Positions 50,203 to 59,164 of a stretch of DNA of 62,654 nucleotides are shown here, in pieces. The first letter of the stretch is position 1; each line of letters starts with the position of its first letter. Origin of the DNA: Clostridia bacterium (GTDB lineage: Bacteria; Bacillota; DSM-521; Neomoorellales; SLTJ01). Under the pieces are notes generated by a model. The model was given only the letters and a program-made list of their open reading frames with translations. It was not told the origin of the DNA and made no database searches. The position numbers and the translations under genes were made by a program. The stretch is from contig JANLFO010000013.1 of assembly GCA_024653205.1 (NCBI GenBank), positions 1 through 62,654 on the forward strand, given 5' to 3'.

Positions 50203-51676
50203 TGCCTCTCCCGCTCAGTATCTCCCTGACCACCTGACGGTCGTCAAAGGGCAGGATCCGATCTCCTATAATCTGGCAGGTCTCGTGCCCCTTCCCGGCG
50301 ATGAGAACCACATCATCCCGGTCGGCCAGGCCCAGCGCCAGCTCGATGGCCCGGTAGCGGTCCGGTTCCACCCGGTAACCGTCCCGCCGGACGCTCACGT
50401 ACCCGGCCCGGATTTCCTCAATTATGGCCAGGGGGTCCTCACTGCGGGGGTTGTCGGAGGTGATCACGCTCAGGTCGCTGTGGCGGGCGGCTACGGCCCC
50501 CATCTGGGGCCGTTTGGTGCGGTCGCGGTCCCCCCCGCAGCCGAAAACCAGGATCACCCGCCCCCGGGTTAGGCCTCGGGCCGCCTCCAGCACCTTGAGC
50601 AGCCCGTCCGGGGTGTGGGCATAGTCTACCAGCACGGTGAAGTCCTGCCCCGCCTCCACCCGCTCGAAGCGGCCGGGAACGCCCCGCACCGTGGCCAGGG
50701 CCCGGTTGACCGCCTCGGGCTCCATACCTTCCTGCCAGCCCACGACCCAGGCAGCCAGGGCATTATAAACGTTGAAGCGGCCGGTGAGGGCCAGCCGCAC
50801 CCGGCAGCGCCCCCCGGGCCAGTGCAGGTCAAACGCTACCCCTGCCGGATCCAATCCCAGGTTCTCCGCCCGCACCTCGGCCCGGCTCTGAAGCCCGTAG
50901 GTGATTACCGGCACCCGGGTCACGGCTGCCAGTTCGGTGCTGGCCGGATCGTCGGCGTTGAGCACCGCATACTGGCTGCCGGACCGCTCCGGGTCCAGCA
51001 GCCGGAAGAGCTTGGCCTTGGCCGCCAGATAGCTCCCCATGTCACGATGGAAGTCCAGATGATCCGGAGTAAGGTTGGTAAATACACCCACGTCAAAGGC
51101 ACACCCACGCAGCCTCTCCAGCTCCAGGGCGTGGGAGGAAACCTCCAGCACCGCCCCGCTCAGGCCCCGGTCGCGCATCCGGGCCAGCAACTCCTGCAGA
51201 TCGCTGGCCTCGGGAGTGGTACGGGCCGCCCCCAGTTGTTCCTCGCCTATCTGCGCCCCCACCGTACCCACCAGCCCGCAGGTACGACCACCTGCCTCCA
51301 GAACCGCCCGGATAAGGTGGGTAGTGGTAGTCTTGCCGTTGGTGCCGGTAACGCCGTACAGGCGCAGCCTGGCGGCCGGATGGCCGTAGAACGCTGCCGC
51401 CAGTTCTCCCAAGGCCCGGCGGCTGCTCGCCACCTCCGCCCAGGCTACTCCCGCCGGTACCGCCTCGCGCCTTTCCACCACCACCGCCGCTGCCCCGCGG
51501 GCCACGGCGTCGGCAAGAAACCGGTGCCCGTCCGTGCGAAAGCCGGGCACGGCCACAAAGAGGCCGCCCGGCCTTACCGCGCGGGAATCGTAGTATATGC
51601 CGCTGACCGGCACCTCAAGGTCGCCGCCGGCAGCCTCTACCGGCGTGGCGGACAGGAGTTCGGAAAGAGGTTTCAT
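50180..51676 (-). CDS. murE: UDP-MurNAc-L-Ala-D-Glu:meso-diaminopimelate ligase MurE
   Basis: MurE adds the third stem-peptide residue. Motifs are YYDSRAVRPGGLFVAVPG, GVTGTNGKTTTTHLIRAVL, PEASDLQELLARM, LTPDHLDFHRDMGSYLAAKA and the specificity loop TSDNPRSEDPLAIIEEI. The DNPR form indicates meso-diaminopimelate rather than lysine, so the cell wall is mDAP type. ATG 51676 with GGGAGGGCGGC upstream. It has its own promoter at 51725-51753. Confidence 0.97.
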   Translation of the reverse strand: MKPLSELLSATPVEAAGGDLEVPVSGIYYDSRAVRPGGLFVAVPGFRTDGHRFLADAVARGAAAVVVERREAVPAGVAWAEVASSRRALGELAAAFYGHPAARLRLYGVTGTNGKTTTTHLIRAVLEAGGRTCGLVGTVGAQIGEEQLGAARTTPEASDLQELLARMRDRGLSGAVLEVSSHALELERLRGCAFDVGVFTNLTPDHLDFHRDMGSYLAAKAKLFRLLDPERSGSQYAVLNADDPASTELAAVTRVPVITYGLQSRAEVRAENLGLDPAGVAFDLHWPGGRCRVRLALTGRFNVYNALAAWVVGWQEGMEPEAVNRALATVRGVPGRFERVEAGQDFTVLVDYAHTPDGLLKVLEAARGLTRGRVILVFGCGGDRDRTKRPQMGAVAARHSDLSVITSDNPRSEDPLAIIEEIRAGYVSVRRDGYRVEPDRYRAIELALGLADRDDVVLIAGKGHETCQIIGDRILPFDDRQVVREILSGRGNAGGTAR

Positions 51677-51724
51677 GCCGCCCTCCCGCTTATCTGCCCG
51701 GCGGTGCCACCGCCGTTCGCCATG

Positions 51725-51753
51725 ATTTTATCCCACCATCTAGACGGCGTAAA
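51725..51753 (-). promoter_or_regulatory. Sigma-A-type promoter of murE
   Basis: On the minus strand TTTACG (51753-51748), 17 bases, then TAAAAT (51730-51725), about 45 bases before the murE start. It allows the mur genes to be transcribed apart from spoVD. A degenerate piece resembling the repeat arm (GGGGAACCGGGACTGCC, 51786-51802) lies just upstream. Confidence 0.6.
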
Positions 51754-51843
51754 GGCCGCCCGAGTTCGAGTAATCTCCACTTTCTGGGGAACCGGGACTG
51801 CCGGAAGAAGCCGGGTTCGGCCGCACGCGAGGCCGAGGCTCGG

Positions 51844-53955
51844 CTAGGGACCGACCGTGGCCGCCGCCTCATCTTCCCGCAGCACTGCCTTCACCCGGCT
51901 CCCTTTCGGAACCGGGGTGTAGGGCACCGGGTCCTGCTCCATTACCCGGCCGCTGCCCTGAGCCTCCAGGTTGAGATGCAGCGAGCCCAGGAGGGCCAGG
52001 GCCTGGCTGAGACTTAGACCCGTCAGGTCCGGAACCAGTACCTCCTCTTTGGCTTCCGCCTGAAGCAGAACCCGGCTCCCCCTGGCGACCGACGCCCCGG
52101 CTACCGGGACCTGATCCCAGACCTGAACGCCGGTCCCGGCCACCTGGGCCTCCAGGCCGGCCTCCCGCAGCCGGGCCGCGGCTTCCTTTACCGGTAAGGC
52201 CACTACCGAGGGCACCCGTACTTCCTGGGTTTCCCGTGAACCCGGCTCGGCCGGAGGCACGCCCAGGTACCGGAGCACGGCTTCCGCCAGGCGCTGAAAG
52301 ATCGGTGCCGCCACCGTGCCGCCGAAATAGGGGTAACCCTGGGGTTCGTCCACCACCACCAGGGCCACCACCCGCGGGTCGTTTACCGGCGCATAGCCGA
52401 TGAAGGAAGCCACGTACTTGTCCGGCAGGTATCCGCCCGGCCCGGGCTTCTGGGCGGTTCCGGTTTTTCCCGCGGCGCGATAACCGGGGATATAGGCGTT
52501 ACGGCCGGTCCCGTCCTTTACCACCTGTTCCAGGAGCGCTCCCAACCGCGAGGCGGTCTCTTCGGAGATTACCCTCCGCACCGGCTCCGGGTCCAGGCGC
52601 TTCACCGTTCGCCCCTCGGCGTCCCGGATCTCCCTCACCAGGTGGGGGCGCATCCAGACGCCGCCGTTGGCCACTGCCGCCGCGGCGGCCGCCAGCTGAA
52701 TGGGGGTCACGGCAATAGACTGGCCAATAGATATGGCCGCCACCTGGATCTCCCGCAGGCTCTCCTGGGGGATGAGCTGGCCGGTGGCCTCACCGGGAGT
52801 ATCGATGCCGGTCCTGGCGCCGAAACCGAAGGCCTTAATGTAATCGTAGAAGCGGGCGGGGTGGCCCTCGTAGAGCCTCAGGCCCAGGGTGACGAATACC
52901 GGGTTACAGGAATTCTTCACTCCCTCGATCAGGGTTTCGCTGCCGTGGCCCCGGGGATACCGCCAGCACCGGACGCGGTGGCTGCCCACCATTATGTAGC
53001 CGGGATCGTAGAACTTTTCCCCCTCCTTGGTCAGACCTTCTTCCAGCGCCGCCGCGGCGGTGACAATCTTGAAGGTAGACCCCGGTTCGTAGGTATCGCT
53101 CACGTTGGGGTTCCGCCAGGTGGCGGCAGGAAAGCTGGCGTACCGGTTGGGATCGAAGGAAGGCCGGCTGGCCATGGCCAGGATTTCACCCGTACGCGGG
53201 TCCATCACGATTATGGCCGCGCGGGTGGGAGCGGTAGGGCTTTCCATCAGGGCGTCCAGTTCCCTTTCTGCCAGGTACTGGACGGTGCTGTCGATCGTCA
53301 GCACCAGGCTCAGGCCGTCTTGCGGCGGCTCGTAGGCGTGGGTGGCCTGGGGTATCTCCCTCCCCACCGCGTCGGCCTCCACCTTTAGGGCACCGTTGCG
53401 ACCGCGTAACTGCTGATCGTAGAAATACTCTAAGCCCTCCAGGCCCTGGTTATCGATGCCGGCAAAGCCCAGCACGTTGGCCGCCAGCGTACCCTGGGGA
53501 TAGTAGCGCTGGTTCTCCTCGATTATCTCTATGCCCGGCAGCTCCAGACTGCTGATGCGGTCGGCCTGCGCGAACTCCACCCGGCGCCGGACGTAGGCAT
53601 AGAGGGTGTTCGAGGTAATACGCCGGTATATGTCTTCCTCCTCGGCCCCGAGGATGGCCGCGAGCTTGGCCGCGATCTCCCGCTCCCGACCGGACGACCT
53701 CACTTCCGGCGGGAAAGCCACTACCGTCGGTGCACTTACGCTGATGGCCAACTCTCGCCCCTGCCGGTCGAAGATCTTTCCCCGGCGGGCGGGGATGACC
53801 ACCTGGCGCAGGCGCAGTTCCGTCGCCTCGGCCTCCAGCTCTCGCCCGCGCACCAGCTGTATCCAGGCCAGCCGCGCGCACACCAGCGACAGGCAAAAGC
53901 AGAATACGAAGAACAGGGCCAAGATGCGGCGTCGCATCGTCAGGTTGGACGTCAC
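51844..53955 (-). CDS. spoVD: Class B penicillin-binding protein SpoVD/FtsI with PASTA domains
   Basis: This 703-residue transpeptidase has an N-terminal TM helix (LALFFVFCFCLSLVCARLAW), a dimerisation domain, and a penicillin-binding domain with the active-site YEPGSTFKIV, the SCN motif in GVKNSCNPVF, and AGKTGTAQKPG. Two PASTA domains follow (VRVPSVVALPVKEAAARL from about residue 580; VLVPDLTGLSLSQALALL from about 645). The layout fits SpoVD (spore cortex), but as the only class B PBP here it may also serve division. GTG 53955 follows GAGGCGG. Confidence 0.94.
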   Translation of the reverse strand: MTSNLTMRRRILALFFVFCFCLSLVCARLAWIQLVRGRELEAEATELRLRQVVIPARRGKIFDRQGRELAISVSAPTVVAFPPEVRSSGREREIAAKLAAILGAEEEDIYRRITSNTLYAYVRRRVEFAQADRISSLELPGIEIIEENQRYYPQGTLAANVLGFAGIDNQGLEGLEYFYDQQLRGRNGALKVEADAVGREIPQATHAYEPPQDGLSLVLTIDSTVQYLAERELDALMESPTAPTRAAIIVMDPRTGEILAMASRPSFDPNRYASFPAATWRNPNVSDTYEPGSTFKIVTAAAALEEGLTKEGEKFYDPGYIMVGSHRVRCWRYPRGHGSETLIEGVKNSCNPVFVTLGLRLYEGHPARFYDYIKAFGFGARTGIDTPGEATGQLIPQESLREIQVAAISIGQSIAVTPIQLAAAAAAVANGGVWMRPHLVREIRDAEGRTVKRLDPEPVRRVISEETASRLGALLEQVVKDGTGRNAYIPGYRAAGKTGTAQKPGPGGYLPDKYVASFIGYAPVNDPRVVALVVVDEPQGYPYFGGTVAAPIFQRLAEAVLRYLGVPPAEPGSRETQEVRVPSVVALPVKEAAARLREAGLEAQVAGTGVQVWDQVPVAGASVARGSRVLLQAEAKEEVLVPDLTGLSLSQALALLGSLHLNLEAQGSGRVMEQDPVPYTPVPKGSRVKAVLREDEAAATVGP

Positions 53956-53969
53956 CGCTACCGCCTCGC

Positions 53970-54485
53970 CTAGTCACCCGCCAGTGCACTTTGGCCCTCC
54001 ACCCTCGGCCCCAGCCAGCGGGAAACGGCCCGGGCCAACTCCCTCCAGAGCGGAGTCGGTTCCTGGGCCTGCGCTAGCTCCGCTCCCGGTCTGAGGCCCA
54101 CCTCGGCCTCGGCCCGGGCCAGGCTGGTAACGGGAAGCGGCCGCACGTGGGCGAGATCGGGCTCCACCAGTCCCAGCCTGTCTTGCGCCAGTTGGGCCAA
54201 TCGCGACGGGTCCTTGAGCCTCGCCACTTCCAGCTCCAGCTTCTGGGTGGTCCTCTCCAGCGACAGGTTCTCGCCTCGAACCTGTGCCAGCCGGTAGCCC
54301 AAAGCGTTCAGCCGGGCGGTCTGCGCTACCACCACCACCCCGGACAGAAATACCAGGGCCACCAGGGCGAGGCCCAAGATCTTGGCCCGGGCGTTCGGTC
54401 GGGGACGGACGGCAGTCCGCTCCCGCGGTGATTCCGCAGGTTCAACCTCGACCGTGGGAAGAGGCGCTACTAGCAAATTATTCAT
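53970..54485 (-). CDS. ftsL: Cell division protein FtsL
   Basis: This small single-pass divisome protein of 171 residues has a cytoplasmic proline-rich start, a TM helix ([19 protein letters not shown]) and a leucine-zipper-like coiled coil ([20 protein letters not shown], then [20 protein letters not shown]) ending in a DRLGLVEP motif typical of FtsL. A low-complexity C-terminal tail of about 50 residues is longer than in most homologues. ATG 54485 overlaps the rsmH stop by 4 bases. Confidence 0.88.
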   Translation of the reverse strand: MNNLLVAPLPTVEVEPAESPRERTAVRPRPNARAKILGLALVALVFLSGVVVVAQTARLNALGYRLAQVRGENLSLERTTQKLELEVARLKDPSRLAQLAQDRLGLVEPDLAHVRPLPVTSLARAEAEVGLRPGAELAQAQEPTPLWRELARAVSRWLGPRVEGQSALAGD

Positions 54486-55450
54486 GTGCCCACCCCGCCA
54501 GAACCCAGTTTTTCCGCCGCCCGCAAGCGGGCACTTCGGGCCCGGGGATTGCGGGCGACCTCCTCCTTACCGGGGCGAAGCGGGCGCGGGGTCAATACCC
54601 GTAAGGTAGCCGCACCGCCCCCGCAGACGCACACGGGCAGCGAGGGAGGACAAGTACACCCCCGGCTCCGCGCCCGCAGGAAAGTCTTTACCGTCCTGTC
54701 CTCCAGCGAATGGTAGGCCAGCACTACCAGACGGCCGCCGGGCTTGAGCACCGCTTCCGCCTGGGCCAGGCCTTGCTCCAGGCTCTCCAGCTCACGGTTT
54801 ACGGCTATGCGCAGGGCCTGGAACGTGCGGCGGGCCGGGTGCGGGCCGCGACGGCGGGCCGCCGCCGGGATGGCATCCTTTACCACTGCCGCCAGTTGGG
54901 TAGTGGTAAGGATGGGTTGGCGGCGACGGTGCTCCACGATCGCCCGCGCGATGCGCCTGGCCCACCGTTCCTCCCCGTACCGGGCGATAATGCGCGCCAA
55001 TTCCTCTTCGGACAGGCGGTTTACCAGTTCGGCCGCACTGATTCCTCGGCCGGGGTCCAGGCGCATGTCCAGAGGCGCCTCCTGCCGATAGCTGAAACCC
55101 CTCTCCGGCCGGTCCAGCTGCAGGCTGGACACTCCCAGGTCGAAGAGCACTCCGTCCGCCCGGTCTACCCCGGTCTCCCCCAGCACTTCTCTTAGATCCC
55201 GAAAGTCCGCCTGTGCCAAGATTACCCGCTCCCCGAAGGGTCTGAGATTCTCCCGAGCGGCGGCCAGGGCGTGAGGGTCGCGGTCCAGCCCGATCAGGAG
55301 CCCCTGCGGCCCCAGACGCTCCAGGATCGCGCGGCTGTGCCCCCCTGCTCCCACCGTGGCATCCACGTAGACCCCGCCCGGCCGCACCGCCAGCGCCTCG
55401 ATCACCGCCTCCGGCAGTACCGGAACGTGAACTGCAGTCGGCCGTCCCAC
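54482..55450 (-). CDS. rsmH: 16S rRNA (cytosine1402-N4)-methyltransferase RsmH
   Basis: RsmH (MraW) methylates C1402 in the 30S P site using SAM. The 322 residues show [13 protein letters not shown], the SAM motif [56 protein letters not shown] and [20 protein letters not shown] 55450 immediately follows the mraZ stop with GGAGGC 8 bases upstream. Confidence 0.97.
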   Translation of the reverse strand: MGRPTAVHVPVLPEAVIEALAVRPGGVYVDATVGAGGHSRAILERLGPQGLLIGLDRDPHALAAARENLRPFGERVILAQADFRDLREVLGETGVDRADGVLFDLGVSSLQLDRPERGFSYRQEAPLDMRLDPGRGISAAELVNRLSEEELARIIARYGEERWARRIARAIVEHRRRQPILTTTQLAAVVKDAIPAAARRRGPHPARRTFQALRIAVNRELESLEQGLAQAEAVLKPGGRLVVLAYHSLEDRTVKTFLRARSRGCTCPPSLPVCVCGGGAATLRVLTPRPLRPGKEEVARNPRARSARLRAAEKLGSGGVGT

Positions 55451-55876
55451 CTATAGAGCCTCCAGCTTTCCGGCCAAGACCTCAAAATCCGCCTGAGCCT
55501 TCCGGGTATATTCTTGCCACAAAGTGGCATTCCATATCTCCACCCGGGCAGAGACGCCTATGACCGCTGCCTCGCGCTCCAGCTGGGCGTACTCGCGCAG
55601 GGATGGGGGAATGAGGACTCTGCCCTGACGGTCGAATTCACATTCCGCCGCCCCGGCAAAGAACAGCCGCGTAAACGCCCGCGCTTCGGGGTTAACGAAG
55701 GGCAGGGACTTGAGCTTCTCCTCCAGCCCCTTCCACTCCGAGAGGGGATAGAGAAACAGGCAGCGGTCCAGTCCCTTGGTCATGATAAACCTGGGCCCGA
55801 GACCCTCGCGCAACCGGGCGGGTATGATCAGCCGGCCTTTTTCGTCCAGGCTGTGCTGAAACTCCCCCAGGAACAC
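55451..55876 (-). CDS. mraZ: Transcriptional regulator MraZ
   Basis: MraZ is an AbrB-fold ring-shaped DNA-binding protein that represses the division cluster. The two repeated SpoVT-AbrB motifs are visible (GEFQHSLDEKGRLIIPARLR and CEFDRQGRVLIPPSLREYAQ). GTG 55876 gives the standard FLGEFQH start and 141 residues, with GGGAGGC upstream. It is the first gene of the cluster and its own operator lies just upstream (55891-55920). Confidence 0.96.
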   Translation of the reverse strand: MFLGEFQHSLDEKGRLIIPARLREGLGPRFIMTKGLDRCLFLYPLSEWKGLEEKLKSLPFVNPEARAFTRLFFAGAAECEFDRQGRVLIPPSLREYAQLEREAAVIGVSARVEIWNATLWQEYTRKAQADFEVLAGKLEAL

Positions 55877-55890
55877 CTCCTGCCTCCCCT

Positions 55891-55920
55891 CTCCACCACT
55901 TGTCCCCACTACCCTCCACC
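55891..55920 (-). promoter_or_regulatory. MraZ-type operator: three TGG boxes at 10-base spacing
   Basis: On the minus strand TGGAG, GGTAG, TGGGG, ACAAG, TGGTG follow one another: three TGGNN boxes separated by exactly 5 bases. This is the arrangement of known MraZ-binding repeats (TGGGN, N5). It ends about 15 bases before the mraZ start codon, so bound MraZ would block initiation or elongation of its own operon. Confidence 0.75.
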
Positions 55921-55959
55921 CAATACTTCAACGCCCCGGGAAAAATTCCTGCCGGCAGT

Positions 55960-55995
55960 AGGCAAAAAATTATAAAGAGCGCCCGCAGGCGCTCT
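55960..55995 (-). terminator. Rho-independent terminator before mraZ
   Basis: On the minus strand AGAGCGCC (55995-55988), TGCG loop, GGCGCTCT (55983-55976), then TTATAATTTTTT. It ends the transcript of the core-MetE-like gene. The tail also contains TATAAT with TTAGAG 17 bases upstream, so it may double as a weak promoter for mraZ. Confidence 0.75.
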
Positions 55996-56019
55996 AAGGC
56001 CCCAGTGAAAACTGCGGCT

Positions 56020-56175
56020 CGAGCTTCGGGCTCCGGCGGGCTCGCCGCGCAAGAACCCGTCCATGGCGCCGGCGCGGCTTCGGCCGTCCAGAGGCCTGGC
56101 GCCCGCCTCCACCCTTGCTCTCACCGAGTTCGGTGTCCAGCGAGGCTTGGCTTTAGGTACCCGGGGAGAAGGAAT
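56020..56175. repeat. Dispersed repeat, partial copy F
   Basis: About 150 bases match the interior of copy A: 56046-56079 is identical to 6865-6898, and the similarity continues through TTGCTCTCACCGAGTTCGGT to CTTTAGGTACCCGGGGAGAA. The left arm is missing. On the minus strand the segment CCCGGGTACCTAAAG provides the last residues (SPGT) and the TAG stop of the core-MetE-like gene. Confidence 0.7.
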
Positions 56176-57247
56176 CGCGCAGCAGTTCCCCCGTGGCCGC
56201 GGTCAGTTCGTAGATGTGCACCGCCAGGTCCGGCTCCAGAAGTCCGGTACCGCAGCTGGGGGTGAGAATGCACTGCCGGCGGAGAAGTTCTCCGTCCAAC
56301 CCTCGCTCTTCCAGCATCCTAACCCCCCCGCGCCAACGCCTGGCCAGCGAGGACGGAGTCTCCTCCCATGCCTGCGGGGAGGTGGGCACCAGACCCCAGG
56401 CCAGCACCCCGCCTGCGGCGAGGAACGGCGCCAATTCCCGGCTATGGGCCAGAAGCGGGGAGAAAAAACCGTAGGCGTCAAAGCTCAGTACGACGAAGCC
56501 TGCGGCCAGGGGGATGGACCAGTCCACCCCGGCGCAGCAGTGGATTCCCGGCACCGCCCCTGCCTCCCGGACGGCCCGGGCTATTTCCGCCAGATCGGCA
56601 ACTATGGCTTCCCGGTCCAGGCCTACGTGCTGCGAGGTGCCCCAGGCGCCTACCGCCGGATCGTCCACGAAGATCACCACCGGACGGCGGCACCTTTCGG
56701 CCAGCATCCGGGCCTGCCAGGCCGCACTCCGGGCCAGACAATTTACCACCAGCTCGCGCAGCTGAGGATCGTAGTAGGCCGGCTTTCCCTCCCGGTCGAA
56801 AAGGCTCAGGCCGACCGAGAGGGGCCCGGCAACCTGGCCCTTGACCGTTTCCGCGGCCGCAAACCGTCCGGACGCGAAAGCCTCGGCGAAAGCGTAGAGG
56901 CCGCCCGCCGCCTCCGGCGAGGGGGCAAACTCCCGGTCGGCGGCTTCCTCCCCGGATGCCGAGGCCAGGTACCGCTCGTAAAAGGCGGTGAGGCCGGGAA
57001 CCCAACCGGGGGAATCCGGCGCGAAATGCCAGCCTTCCGGCGCCTCCCGCAAAAGACCCAGGCGGACGAGCAACCCCAGGAACTGATTGGTAAAGAATTC
57101 TTGGCGGCTCCGGCGGGGCAGCTGCGGCCAGTGCGGAACTACGGGCATGCACCGGGCGATGAGTTCCAGGGCCGCATCCGGAGTGGAAAAAGGAAGGCTG
57201 CCGATACCGGTAACCGTGAAGGGCCTCAGCTTACCGTCTGAGGGCAT
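56153..57247 (-). CDS. Core-MetE-like methionine synthase (C-terminal MetE domain only)
   Basis: The 364-residue TIM-barrel protein resembles the catalytic half of cobalamin-independent methionine synthase. It starts like the domain (FTVTGIGSLPFSTPDAALEL), and has GIHCCAGVDWSIPL, FDAYGFF and LTPSCGTG, which supply the expected zinc ligands (His, Cys and a later Cys). The folate-binding N-terminal half is absent. Short core-MetE proteins in anaerobes are thought to take methyl groups from corrinoid proteins instead of methyl-folate. That would tie it to the corrinoid proteins at 6002 and 10657; this link is inference. The C-terminus has been altered by a repeat element. Confidence 0.75.
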   Translation of the reverse strand: MPSDGKLRPFTVTGIGSLPFSTPDAALELIARCMPVVPHWPQLPRRSRQEFFTNQFLGLLVRLGLLREAPEGWHFAPDSPGWVPGLTAFYERYLASASGEEAADREFAPSPEAAGGLYAFAEAFASGRFAAAETVKGQVAGPLSVGLSLFDREGKPAYYDPQLRELVVNCLARSAAWQARMLAERCRRPVVIFVDDPAVGAWGTSQHVGLDREAIVADLAEIARAVREAGAVPGIHCCAGVDWSIPLAAGFVVLSFDAYGFFSPLLAHSRELAPFLAAGGVLAWGLVPTSPQAWEETPSSLARRWRGGVRMLEERGLDGELLRRQCILTPSCGTGLLEPDLAVHIYELTAATGELLRDSFSPGT

Positions 57248-57250
57248 GGC

Positions 57251-58444
57251 TCACCGCCCCGATTCGTCCTGAAGATAGTCCCAGCAAATCTGCGCCAGGA
57301 GGGCCGCACCCAAGGGAAGCGCCTCCTCGTCCAGATCAAAGCAGGGGTGGTGCCAGGGGTAGTTGGGACCCTGAGGCTTACCCACACCCAGGTCGAAGTG
57401 CACCGCCGGCCGCGCCTGGGCGAAGTAGGCAAAGTCTTCGCTGCCCATGGCCGGCAGGGGTAGGCGCAGGGCGCGCTCCCCGCCCACCACCTGACGGCAC
57501 GAGCGCTCCACCAAGCCCAGCAGCTCGGCATCGTTGACCAGAAGGGGATAACCTTCCTGGTAGTCCAACTCATATGAGGCTCCGTAGGCCAGGGCCACGC
57601 CGTCCAGAAGCCGCCGCATGAGTTCGGGCACCTGGCGCCGCACCTCCGGGGAAAGGGCGCGCACGGTCCCGGTCATCACCACTTCTTCCGCTACCACGTT
57701 GCTCTTTACCCCGCCCCGCACGGTTCCGATGCTCAGTACCACCGGCTCCAGGGGATTGATGAGCCGGCCGGGAAGGCTCTGCAAGGCCAGTACCGCGTGC
57801 GCGGCCACCACAATGGCGTCCACCGCCAGGTGGGGAGAGGAGCTGTGACCGCTCTTTCCCCGCACCGTGAGGGTGAAACTGTCCACCGAGGCCATGGCCA
57901 CCCCTGCTTTCAGCCCCACCGCCCCTACCGGCAGGTGAGGATTGACGTGCAGGGCCACCACCGCGTCTACCGCCGGATTGGAAAGCACCCCTGCCCGGAG
58001 CATGGCCAGGGCCCCTCCCGGCGGGGTTTCCTCGCAGGGTTGAAAGATCAGCTTCACCGTGCCCGGCAACTCCTGACGCACTTCGGCCAGCAGGCAGGCC
58101 GCCCCCAGGGCTATGGCTACGTGGGCGTCGTGGCCGCAGGCGTGCATTACCCCCGGCCGCACGGAGGCAAAGGGCAGGTCGGTCCTTTCCGTAATCGGCA
58201 GGGCGTCCATGTCTGCCCGAACGGCTATCCCCTTTGCCCGCCGGTTTCCCCACAGCACGCCCACCACACCGGTACCGGCAATACCGGTCTGCACCTCCAG
58301 GCCGGCTTCCTTCAATACTTCGGCCACCAGCCGGCCGGTCTCCCACTCCTGAAAGCCCAGTTCCGGGTGCTGGTGGATACGACGACGCCACGCGATTATC
58401 TGCGGTTTCAGTTTCTCCGCCTGGAACCGAAACCGGGAACCCAC
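57251..58444 (-). CDS. M20-family amidohydrolase (N-acyl-amino-acid hydrolase type)
   Basis: This 397-residue dinuclear metallopeptidase-like hydrolase is of the HipO/AmaA group. Metal and catalytic segments are RRRIHQHPELGFQEWETG, RADMDALPITE, MHACGHDAHVAIALGAA, FQPCEETPPGGALAML and GSEDFAYFAQARPAVHF. It probably removes an acyl or carbamoyl group from an amino acid; the substrate is unknown. GTG 58444 follows GGTGGTGAG and it lies 3 bases from the core-MetE-like gene, so the two are co-transcribed. Confidence 0.9.
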   Translation of the reverse strand: MGSRFRFQAEKLKPQIIAWRRRIHQHPELGFQEWETGRLVAEVLKEAGLEVQTGIAGTGVVGVLWGNRRAKGIAVRADMDALPITERTDLPFASVRPGVMHACGHDAHVAIALGAACLLAEVRQELPGTVKLIFQPCEETPPGGALAMLRAGVLSNPAVDAVVALHVNPHLPVGAVGLKAGVAMASVDSFTLTVRGKSGHSSSPHLAVDAIVVAAHAVLALQSLPGRLINPLEPVVLSIGTVRGGVKSNVVAEEVVMTGTVRALSPEVRRQVPELMRRLLDGVALAYGASYELDYQEGYPLLVNDAELLGLVERSCRQVVGGERALRLPLPAMGSEDFAYFAQARPAVHFDLGVGKPQGPNYPWHHPCFDLDEEALPLGAALLAQICWDYLQDESGR

Positions 58445-58450
58445 GTTCTC

Positions 58451-59047
58451 TCACCACCGCTCATAGCCTTCGGCTCCTCGACGGTACTCCCGCTTCTCTT
58501 TACCGCTCAGCTCCAACAGGTAGAGGATCTTGCTCGCCGCCTCCAGGCAGGTGGTCCACTGGAGGGCCTCTTCAAGAAACTGGCCCACGGCGAAGGTGCC
58601 GTGGCCCCGGAGGACGACGATCTTGTAGTCGCGGAGGGCCGGGGCTACCAGGGCGGCTGCCTCGCCCGAACCTATGGTCCTCTCCGCGCTTACCACCGGC
58701 ACCCGGTGTAAGAGGTAGGAAGCCTCGGAGTCTACCGGAACTATCGCCTCCCGGGTAAGGGAGAGCACCACGGTGTAGGGGGGATGGGCGTGCACCACCG
58801 CCAGGGCGCTGGTCTCCTGGTAAATGGCCCGGTGTACCCGGATCTCGGAGGAGGCCAGGGCGATCCCGCTGTCGTTTTCAAAAAGCCCGGTTTCTACCAC
58901 ATCCTGCCGGCGAAGATGCCCCAGACGGGCCCCGCGGCGGGTAATAAGCACGCGGTCGCCCAGACGCACGCTGAGGTTGCCGGCGTGAGAACTTACCAGA
59001 CCGGAAAGAAAAAGGTCCCGACCCACGCGCCTGAACTCGTCTAACAC
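58451..59047 (-). CDS. Class II aldolase/adducin-family protein
   Basis: The 198-residue zinc-dependent aldolase-fold protein is related to fuculose-phosphate aldolase, ribulose-phosphate epimerase AraD and methylthioribulose-phosphate dehydratase. Key segments are SSHAGNLSVRLGDRVLITRRG, the catalytic acid in ASSEIRVHRAIY, the zinc histidines in VVHAHPPYTVVL and LRGHGTFAVGQFLEEAL. The precise reaction cannot be assigned. GTG 59047 follows AAGGAGAAGG; it lies 6 bases before the M20 gene. Confidence 0.88.
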   Translation of the reverse strand: MLDEFRRVGRDLFLSGLVSSHAGNLSVRLGDRVLITRRGARLGHLRRQDVVETGLFENDSGIALASSEIRVHRAIYQETSALAVVHAHPPYTVVLSLTREAIVPVDSEASYLLHRVPVVSAERTIGSGEAAALVAPALRDYKIVVLRGHGTFAVGQFLEEALQWTTCLEAASKILYLLELSGKEKREYRRGAEGYERW

Positions 59048-59111
59048 CTGTCCTTCTCCTTATCCTAACGACTTCCCACCCGGTGCACCCGGCAGTTCGG
59101 GTTCGCGCGCC

Positions 59112-59150
59112 AAACCAGCACTGCCCTCGAAAAAGTGGGGATCCGTCAGG
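59112..59150. repeat. Dispersed repeat, right-end copy B
   Basis: AAACCAGCACTGCCCTC (59112-59128), followed by GGGGATCCGTCAGG (59137-59150), matches the right arm and tail of copy A (6980-7018). The left half is missing. It lies in the gap between AOR and the class II aldolase gene. Confidence 0.75.
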
Positions 59151-59164
59151 CAATCTGGTCCTGG

